Both the position numbers and the translations under genes were made by a program. A stretch of DNA of 64,000 nucleotides, taken from Siderastrea siderea (lineage: Eukaryota; Cnidaria; Anthozoa; Scleractinia; Rhizangiidae). The notes below the pieces were generated by a model. The model did not search any database, was not told the DNA's origin, and saw only the letters and a list, made by a program, of their open reading frames with translations. The stretch covers positions 21,755,142 through 21,819,141 of the forward strand of contig OZ034975.1 of assembly GCA_964030785.1 (NCBI GenBank). Direction: 5' to 3'. Shown here piece by piece: positions 36,801 through 47,200 of the stretch. Position 1 is the first letter of the stretch. Each line of letters begins with the position of its first letter.

Positions 36801-38217
36801 TTATACTGACCGAAACATTTATTCAGATTTCTTGGTCACGAGCTTTTGTTCCCACGGTTCATCTAGATATGGACGCTTTGGGAAGTGCATAGAAATTCGC
36901 GAAATACGTCGAGTTGGTTCGTTGCGGCCATGACGTTCATACTTTTAAGTATGAAATCTGAAATTGACAAGTCCGTACGCGTCTTGTGCATAATTTCTGA
37001 TGTTTTTGTTGCTGTGGAAGTTTGTACCACGGCTAAGTAAAGGCAGGACTACAGTGCGAATAAAATCCTGCCAGACCTCAAGTGTACAAAACAGCACATT
37101 CGAAGGAAAATTAAATAGTTCCTGTTGATCCAGACTCGCCAATGCAAAACACTTCAAAGCCCGGGGGTACTCCCACAGTGTAAGCTGTAAGGGTATGTGC
37201 CACTGATTTATAAGGTAAGGGTTTCATTGTCCCGGTGCACACCCCCACCCATCGTCTCACAGAATATCCCTCAGCCTTACAGACCGTAAGCTACGACAGC
37301 CGTATGTCGTTGATTTTTAGGCTCTGACAGTAGCCATATGACTCAGATTTTTCAGTGGAGATAATACACAATCAGTCAGCAACGAGAAGCCTACTATTCA
37401 ACTTCATCTAGAATTCATTGTTGACCTCGTCAGAAAAGAAACAAGAAAGCCCCTTGGGCATGTTAACCGGCCGTTTGACCCACCCCACCGCCATGTTAAC
37501 AAATGTTAGCGCGATTCACTAACAAACGAACCGGCGTGACGAAAAGTGTGACTGTGTGACACAATATTTGACCATAGCGTTACCGGATGACGTAATATTT
37601 AAACTCTGATGTCTAAGCTTATCTGTCTTATCGCTTTTTATGTAATTTGCTGAAGAAAGCAAATTCAACTCAGTCGTGGAACGTCGATATAAATTCGCCC
37701 ACAACTGAAAATGTTTTCACAAAGTTGACGAAATATTTACGCTGTTGTGCCAAAACCATGCAGAGCAATGAAATCAAACTATGTCATGCTCAATAACGAC
37801 GACCAGATCATCAGATTCGGGGAAAGTGAAATCTACCGACTACACGCTCAAACATGTCAAGGCATATCTCATGACATGGTGTTTAAATCTGGTTCGCTAA
37901 ACCAGGAATCCCCTTGCAGTCGTAAACAAGTTGACTCGGAATTCGTAGCGATTTTGTCAAATTGAAAATGGAAACGATCTTTTCTAAAAACGAACCATAG
38001 GTTTGGAAACGAAAAGTGGAGCTCGTTTCTTTTCTTTGTGATATAGCGATTCCGCTATTATTGAAACAAATGAAATATGTGTGAGTGAAATAGTCAAACT
38101 CATTTCTCTTCGGGTGACGATATGACAAGTCTGTCTTTACCCTCAAGTAGTGAAACATTTATTCATATTTTGCTTCAGGCAAAGTTGAATGTATTAGGTA
38201 GCAAACAAACAAGGGGG

Positions 38218-38251
<34 letters not shown>

Positions 38252-41200
38252 TGGACGTGAAACACAAAATTTTGGATTTATCAACTGAGAGCAAATCGTT
38301 CTGACGACGGGCAAACACTCGAAACGTCAGCTTTCAATCTCTTTACGGTGGCCAATTTACCTTATCAACTCAGTTGATAAATCCGGTTGATACATGTATG
38401 TGTAATATATATAAAAAAAAATTATCTTAAGTTTAAAGTTAGAAAGAAAAAAATCATTCTTAAATCTACAGGAAACGGGTATCTACCGAAAAAAAACGTA
38501 AGTGATTCGATGACTGGTTTGAGCAAGGAATGAATCGGCTTCTGTGTTTCAATGATACAATGTTTACGTGCTACGGCACGTAGCATGAATCGTTGGCTTT
38601 CAATGCTCGCTAGCTCCTTCTATTCGTCCTTGCTCTCGTCGAAGAGAAGTTAGCTCCGTTGAATTCTTTGTACTTTTCTACACGAATTTCCCTAAAGATT
38701 TTGGCGAAGCAAAGCAAAACTGTCAAAAAATGCTTGCATTTCACTGTTGAACATTTAACCTCTTTGTTTACTAGGCTCGGGTTGAGTAACCCGATTGAAT
38801 CGTCGCCTTCCAAAGCTTGCCAGCATCTTTGTCCTTACTCTCGTCAAAGACATTTTTATGTCATTGTATCCCAAGTAATTTTCTACACCGTCTCTCATGA
38901 AGATTTTGGCGAATCGATCCTAAACGACTGAAAATAATGCTTAGGTTGACCGAACGTTTGCATCGCGTGTTTGTTTGGCCGAGGGAAGTCTGGGGCAAGT
39001 GACCACCAAAAAAGGCTATTACTAAACCTCGTCCTGAAGGCGGGGTAAAATGGGTATTACTAGACCCCGTCCTGACGGCAGGGTAATAACACAAAAAAAC
39101 ATAGGCCCGCAATGCGTGCAGAACCGACGAAGTGTTGGTTCGTCTCGAAAAGAAAGCAAGCGAGCCGTGCGTGACTGCAGCTTCAATAACATTCAAGAAT
39201 CTGTAACAGCAAGTTGCAGTAAAAGTGTGTAACTGTAACTAACGCTTAAATTCGACCAACTGAAAAGGCGACCAACACCCTGGAAAGGAGGACAAATGAA
39301 TTATTCACCCTCTCCTCACCAAACATAGCTCCACAGACCTCATGCATTCTTCACTCAAGATCATTTTCGCTGTCTTTTGGTCGGTCTTCCTCAAAACCCG
39401 GAACAAATATTCTCAAAACAGACGTATTTCCAAAAATGGGCGACAAATTTCCCAATATAAAAGTAACCACATCTTCGCGATTGATCAGTATGGGCACCGT
39501 AACAGCCCAAAAGAATTGAACTTTTCTCCATACCTGGGAACCATGCTTTGTGCACAGTTTCCCTTAATCATGTCAAGGGCTCCTTAAGCCAAATTGTGAA
39601 TGCAAATACGAAATAAATCATTGCTATGCTCTATCGTACAGGTTACAAGAAAGTGCATTATACGCATTTACCAGTCGTTTTGACCCACTCCACCCTCGAC
39701 AAATGTTATTACATGGTTCAACGTGCTAACTGGCGTAACGAAAATTGTGACAGTATTTTGCCCTTTGCGTTACTGAATGACGTTATGTTTAAAATCTGAT
39801 GACTCAGCTCATCTGTCTTATCGCTTTGAATATTTAAATTTGTTGAATTAAACTAAAAAATAAAATGTTGATATACATTTTTCCACAACTGAACATGCTT
39901 TTACCAAGAGTTGTTGCAATGTATTTATATACTGTTGTGAATAGGGCACTATAAAAACATGATTATCGATATAGACAAACACATCGTCAGAATCTCAACA
40001 TGCTAACCGGCGTGACGAAAATTGTGACAGAATTTTGTCTTTTGCGTTACCGAATGACGTAATGTTTAAAATCGGATGACTCAGCTCATCTGTCTTATCG
40101 CTTTGAATATTTTGTCCACAACTGAACATGCCGTTATCAAGAGTTGTAAGCAAAGCATTTATATACTGTTGTGAATATGCCACTATACAAACATGATTAT
40201 CGATCTGGAGAAATTAGTAAAAAGCGAAGTCATCGCTTTATCTCAAACACGTTAAAGCATGTCTTATGACGTAATCGTTAAATCTGGTTTCCTCTTCCGC
40301 AGTCAGCAAGTCAGTGTCTTGCACTCTAAAATCGAACAAATCGGTTCAAGATCAAACGTAAAGCAGAAAAATTAAAAAGAGTAACTGGTATATAATTCCG
40401 GGCCGCTTATACTATCCAAGAAGATCCAGCCTCGTGTAGTAATTCATTTCCCACCTGCGAATAACCTTTCTTAACGTTGGCAGCTGGATACTTTCCAAGT
40501 ATTAAACAGGTAAACATAACCACAACAACATACACCAGAATTTTCCTCTCATAACATTTACTGAGAACGATTCTATGCTTACGATGTCTCAGCAACACTT
40601 TGGTCCCACCAGCATCAACAGTGCCACTGGACATCACCCCCTGTTATTATCAGTCCTCCTTGCTTTCTTTCACTAGTATTGCACAGATATTTCAGTCCGG
40701 CCAAAGCCAACACTGCTCGGCAGACGTGTGCTTCTAGACCTACGATACTTTTTATGTGGCCCTTGTCCTATCGTGCGTGCGTGTGTGTACTAATCGATGT
40801 CTGTGTACAACTTCTTCTCTATATGTTCAGAGGTCAGCACAAAATTATACCACAACACAGTCGAAGCAAATCTTCCACCAAGCCTCCGTCACCTTTCTTG
40901 ACCTGCCAATTTAAAATGGCAACTCGTCCGCTCTTGTTCTCACGTCATCCCATCCCGTGGGCCATAGCGAAATACACACCTTGTGAACCTTACACGACGT
41001 ATTTTGACCGACCAAACCAGTCGACCCTCTTGTCACGACTGCTCTAACTCGACTTCGTCGGTTAAAAAACGCGTATTACCAGACCCCGTCCTGACGGCGG
41101 GGTACAAACCAGCCCAATTTTTAAACCGGCGGTCGCCTTTTGGCGACAGCCAGTTAATCATATCGAATAAAATGAATTGGAAAACTAATTCCCTCTACGA

Positions 41201-44200
41201 CGAAGAGCCAACTTTAGAAAGTACGTTTTAAGAAGGGAACAATGATGATTCAATAGTTTGTGGCTCAGCATTTAAATAACTCGCGGCATGCATTCTTTTA
41301 ATTGTGCTTTCAGTTAAAGTCTCACCAGTCAGTTATCAAACAGTACACTCCAAACCATTTTAACAGTACAGCAGTAATTAGAAAGATAAATCCCGTATAA
41401 ATCCCGTATAAATCCCGAGCCTTAACTGGAGATTTTGTTTTACTCCAAGCGGCGTAGCTGGGTTTGTCTCCTTGAACCGACCTTCTAGGTTTGTCGTACG
41501 TAATCATAGCACTCGAGGGAAATGTAAACTGGCCTGCAAGCACAACGTTTTATTCCTGCTTTCTTGTGACATTGTTTATGTTTACAAATTTCTTCTGATT
41601 GGTTCAACAGCTTAGGTTCTTCAAACGACTCTGATGAACATTACCCTAACGTAGGTAAGGGGAAACAAAAACTTTTGACATTTGCATGCACGTATGCTGC
41701 TACCCACCCAAGGTCATCGAATTTCAAACAACCGGGACATATTAAGTGTATTATTAAGAACACAGCACAAGTGGAGTCCATGGAGAATTCCTAGAAGGGA
41801 GGTATAATAACAGTTGAACTCCGCAATATATTTTGAGACAGAACTAGAATTGACGACATTGTTATAATCACTTGCAGTGTTTGTGTATAATAAAGCTGCA
41901 AGGGAAGATTTTCATCCTGATAACCTGAGCTCCATGCATTATGTGACCAGCACCCTATTTCAGCACTCCAGACTGAAACTACAAAGTAAGTATCATCTTA
42001 CAGCTGTCACAGACAGTGTTCAAGTTAACAGTGTGATTATATGGCAGTACAACCGAGATCATTGTAAATTATCTCGGTAATCAAGATGATCACGTTTGCT
42101 TTGACACACAGCGCAGGTCTAACCTGGATATGGGGACGATTCCAAATTTGAAAACAGAGCACAGACGATCAAAGCGTCTACAACCTCACTTCAAAATGGC
42201 AGTTTTTTCATTTCTCGCGCGATCGAGACAATTTTATGGAAACTAGAAATCGAAAGGAAGGTCGCAATCGTTTCATTTTTTTCACACGCTTTGAGGCGAT
42301 CCGTACCCGTGAAGCTCTGTGACCTGTCGCATCCAAGGTATCCTGATCCTTTACGTGACCAAGTCTGCGTTTGCTTTACATCGATAGAGCAAATTATTAA
42401 ATAAAAACAGAAACAAAAAAGCATGCCCCAGATAGACTTGGGGTGGTCTGGATTCATTTGACCACAACAGAGGATAAAAGACTTACCGGATATAGCAAGT
42501 TTCACTGTGCATTTAACCTATTTTACTGGGCTTATTGCTCTGAGTGATACCGTTGGTCAGTACTCCAGCTTTTACGTTGGCTATTAACTGTTTCAGGTGG
42601 CATTTCATTGTTGAGTAGCAGCTTGATGCCTTACAGAAGTCTTCTGACATCATGCGATGACATGAATGTCTATTTAGTTCCACTCTACCAACCTCAAGCA
42701 GGTAAATCTGTGACTTCAAATGACACCAGACAGCACATTACGACAGTTTCCTGCCTTTTTTTCGGAGTGTCATATTATCAATCAGAAGCTAAGCAATTTT
42801 TTTCAAGTTTTATTCTCATCGGTTGAAATTTAGAATGGAAATCGAACATATCTCCTACCTTGTGTAGATTCTCGCCAACAGAACATGGGCTCCCAACGTA
42901 TGAGTAATGACGTGACACAATGTTTGCAGGGAAAGGCTTTCCTTTAAACGGAGAAGTTCTCTTCAGGAAATTTGGAATGTACTGATGTGTTTGGTGTTTC
43001 ATGTAACAGCGCTACCCTTCCAGATGCAGGTATCCTTGCCTTACCACTGGTTACGAAAATCTGTGTTGTGCTCTCGTTGGTTTTTAGTACTTCTTGCGAC
43101 CAAAGGGGTCTTATCTTTGGTAGTTTATAGTTATCCTGCGGCTCGTAAACTTAAAGACAGGTCCGAATTTTGAGTATTCTGTTGTTAGCATATGCTGTAG
43201 AGTATTGATTTCGTTTTTTTTTTTCGTACAAGGGAATGGAATATGTACGAAGTCACCGACTTATCAAGGAAATCCAAACTTTGAGGTGGTGCTTCAAATG
43301 CTGCGTAATCAGGTCTCTTGTTTTTTTGTTTTGTTTTTTTTTCACTGAGCTTGTTCATATCAGGGTGCAGTCACAAAATGCAAATCCAGGCAAATCCTCA
43401 AAGAGGAATCTGGAAACGCGCGATTAAGCATCAAGTTAGAAACAACTGTGACGTGAGCGTCAGGATCCTTGATATATTAGAGGTCTTACTGAATCTGAAA
43501 AGTTTGGGTTCAAACAAATGCGAAAGATGGGTCAGATAGCCGGGTCGAGGGAACGTCAAAATGGGCGAAAATTAAGTTAAATGAAATAATCTCAAACCTA
43601 CCCGGCCAGAGTGGCTTTTTAAAAGTCACTGGAGTTGTTTATTGAGGTGTACTACTTAATCTTTGAGTAATTATTTTGTTGTGTTTTATAGAAGTCAGTA
43701 TCTGTTAGAAAATAAAGGCATATTTTTGTTTATTGCAGACCTTTTCTGTCCACCGACATCTTCTCACTCATCACACCCTGACAGAAAGAAACTGGTAAGA
43801 TTGTATTGCAACTGTAACAGAACATTTAGTTGTCTTTAGATTTGATGTTAATTGTTTTATTGCCTGCCCTATCGAAAACAAAACGATACGTCTTGGCAAC
43901 CGCAAGCCACTAGCAAAACGTATGGAAGCGTTTATCCAGTAATATTGAATCTTTTGTGGTTACTGTGTAACGCATGTAAAAGTAGTCTTGAAAGAAGACC
44001 GGTGATTTGGTTAAAAACCACCAGGCTACAAAAGACAAGCAACGTTTATTAACGTCACTTCAGGTAGACGTTCTTTAAAATAAGTAATGTCTTCCAATTT
44101 TCGTGGACTACCTCCACCGTTCCTGGACCTTTGTCTCATCATATATCTGAGGGTCCACTGCGAGGCCCTCAAGCTCTAAACCAATCCGAGCCACCTGTGT

Positions 44201-47200
44201 CATTAACTGATTAAAACATCTTTCTCATATATTCACCAGGCTTAAAATTCACCATCACATTTATTTCATTGCGAATATGCCACCTATCGACATGTCAGTC
44301 CTAGCAGTGTGCAGGACGTTTGTCACATGATCCTAGTTTAATGGCCTTAGCTCCCATGAGTCTCCTGTACCTCAGTGGTAGAGCATCTGGACTAGTAACC
44401 AGAAGGTCATAGATTCAACTCCTGTTGGGAGAACTCAGATTTTTCTCCGAGCCGCCTGTGTCATTAACTGATTAAAAATGTCTTTCCCATCATAATGGTG
44501 TTTTCAACAAGTCAAAGCCATGCTGCTTTCGATACTGGAGGCTGAGGATGATTATGTTGAAGCGCCTATTCTACTGCAGGAAATTACAAAGTGTGTAGTA
44601 TAACTGATCAATTTTCCCATTTTTCGTATCCTTTCTTCCTCTACTCTATTAATTTGTTTTCTGTAATTCGTGTAATTCTTTATTACAAAATTCCTAAAAG
44701 TTGCCAATTAATAGATACAGTTAATTAGTATTTAGTATCCTTATTTAATTGTATTTGTGATTGTGATTATAATTATCCTTTTGTAATTGTGACTGCTGTA
44801 CCCTTGTAGCTCTGCCCGTGTCGATTAGCTTCTGCTATTTGCGGGCGGAACTGAACATTTAATCATTCGTATCTTAGTCTTGTGAATTGTGTGTGAATCA
44901 AGTACTGCCATCCACTGTGAGGTCTTCAACTTCTGAAAGATGCTATGAGATCTTCAAAGAGTCAAAGTCGTCACCAGTTGGGCCTCCAACTGTTCAAAGG
45001 TATTCTCTGTGAGGCCTTCAACGAGACAAAGCCATCCACTGTGAGGCCTTCAGCGAACCAAAGAGCCCACCCATGAGGCCTTCAACGAGTCAAAGTCATC
45101 CCTGTGAGGCATTCAAGAGTCAAAGCCATCCACTGTAAGGCCTTTAACGAGTCAAAGATCTCACCAGTGACGCCTTAAACGAGTCAAAGTCAGATTGTCA
45201 TGTCGAGACAACCACTGGGAAGCTTTCGACGAGCCAGAGCCATCCACTATGAACTTTCGAGGAGCTAGAGCCATCCACCATGAGGCTTTCCACAAGTTAG
45301 AGCCATCCACTCTGAGGCTTTCCACGAACAAGAGCCATCCACTGTGAGGCTTTCCACGAGTCAGAGCCATCCACTGTGAGGCTTTCCACGAGTCAGAGCC
45401 ATCCACTGTGAAGCTTTTGACGAGTCAGAGCCATCCACTGTGGGGCTTTTCATAAGTCAGAGCCATCCACTGTGAGGCTTTCCACGAGTCAGAGCTATCC
45501 ACTGTGGGGCTTTCCACGAGTCAGAGCCATCCACTGTGAGGTTTTCAACGAGTCAGAGCCATCCACTGTGAGGCTTTCCACGAGTCAGAGCCATCCACTG
45601 TGAAGCTTTTGACGAGTCAGAGCCATCCACTGTGGGGCTTTCCATACGTCAGAGCCATCCACTGTGAGGCTTTCCACGAGTCAGAGCTATCCACTGTGGG
45701 GCTTTCCACGAGTCAGAGCCATCCACTGTGAGGCTTTCCACGAGTCGGAGCCATCCACTGTGAGACTTTCGATGAGTCATAGCCATCCACTGTGAGGTTT
45801 ACCACGAGCCAGAGCCATCCACTCTGCGGCTTTCGACGAGCTAGAGCCATCCACTGTGAGACGTTCGATGAGTCAGAGCCATCCACTGTGAGGCTTTCCA
45901 CGAGTCAGAGCCATCCACTGTGAGGCTTTCCACGAGTCAGAGCCATCCACTATGAGGCTTTCCACGAGTCAGAACCATCCACTGTGAGGCTTTCCACGAG
46001 TCAGAGCCATCCACTGTGAGACTTTCAGTGAGTCAGAGCCATCCACTGTGAGGCTTTCCACGAGTCAGAGCCATCCACCGTGAGGCTTTCCACAAGTCAG
46101 AGCCATCCACAGTGAGGCTTTTCATGAGTCAGAGCCATCCACCGTGAGGCTTTTTACGAGTCGTAGCCATCCACTGTGAGACTTTCCATGAGTTGGAGCC
46201 ATCCACTGTGAGGCTTTCCACGAGTCGGAGCCATCCACTGTGAGGCTTTCCACGAGTCAGAGCCATCCACTGTGAGACTTTCGACAAGTCAGAACCATCC
46301 ACTGTGAGGCTTTCCACTAGTCAGAGCAATACACTGTGAGGCTTTCGATGAGCTAGAGCCATCCACTGTGAGGCCTTCCACGAGCAGAGCCATCCACTGT
46401 GAGACTTTCGATGAATCAGAGCCCTCAAATGTGAGGCTTTCGACGAGTCAGAGCCATCCACTGTGAGGCTTTCCACGAGTCGGAGCCATCCACTGTGAAG
46501 CCTCAGCTGACACAGACCATCATATCATCCCACTAGCCTATCCATTAAACGCCCAAACCATTGTTAATACTTTGTCCTCTCCAGGAAACTCCCAGGTTGT
46601 CCAGGTACTTTATGCCTTTGTGTGACTTCGGCAAGGTCAGAATTTCCACTGTGAGGGAGCCAGACCATGCGCTTTTAATCTGGACCACTCGCTCTCGGGA
46701 AGAATCGTGATTCTATCAAACTGGGAGTCCACAAGCGTTTGCAGTCTAGAAGGCAGTTGTTCTGACCACCTTACAGGTCAGATGTGTGGCGTGGGCACTG
46801 TAACAAGACACCTGAAAACAGTGGACCACGTTCACCTTCGCTGCCTTAGCAACGTCCTAGTGCTAAGTACTTCGCTGGGCCAAATCGTCTGTCATCGAAG
46901 TACTTGTGATGAATACCCAGCTATGATACGTCCACAAGGGAGTCAGTGCCTGTGTTTACGGGATCTGGACCAGAAGAGCCTTTAAAAAGAGAGTATTTAA
47001 AAAGAGAGTATTAGCGCCCCCACCAAGTACGGTCGCACCATGCGGTCGCGTACTACTCCTGTCGTAACCCCCTAGTAGGTGACATATCAACAAAAAGGGG
47101 AGAAAACACATGGAGTGGAATAACTCTTCCTTGAGCCTGATTTTTCTTTCGCTAGCTGTCTTAAGTCATACTGGTAAAGAAACAACAGCCCCAGAATCAT

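Larger units (their letters stand above)
34070..37345 (+). mobile_element. 1.8-kb dispersed repeat, copy 3, split by insertions
   Basis: 34070-35052 and 36955-37345 match consecutive parts of copy 2. The break holds 1.9 kb of other sequence, including a foldback element. A second insertion (hairpin 34611-34787) also interrupts the match. Confidence 0.7.
37505..40215 (+). repeat. Three copies of a unit of about 270 bp
   Basis: Units at about 37505-37780, 39725-39985 and 39998-40215 share CGGCGTGACGAAAATTGTGA, GCGTTACCGAATGACGTAAT, TCATCTGTCTTATCGCTTT and ATACTGTTGTGAATA landmarks. The last two are in tandem. The unit is otherwise unidentified. Confidence 0.7.

Noticed and set aside
44365..44440. 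Possible functional tRNA gene
   Set aside because: The A and B boxes are recognisable but the anticodon arm and acceptor stem do not pair properly, and a repeated SINE tail follows.
45161..46317. Repeated minus-strand frames such as VDGSDSSKVSQWMA
   Set aside because: They are translations of the 32-bp minisatellite, which shifts frame every unit. No gene.
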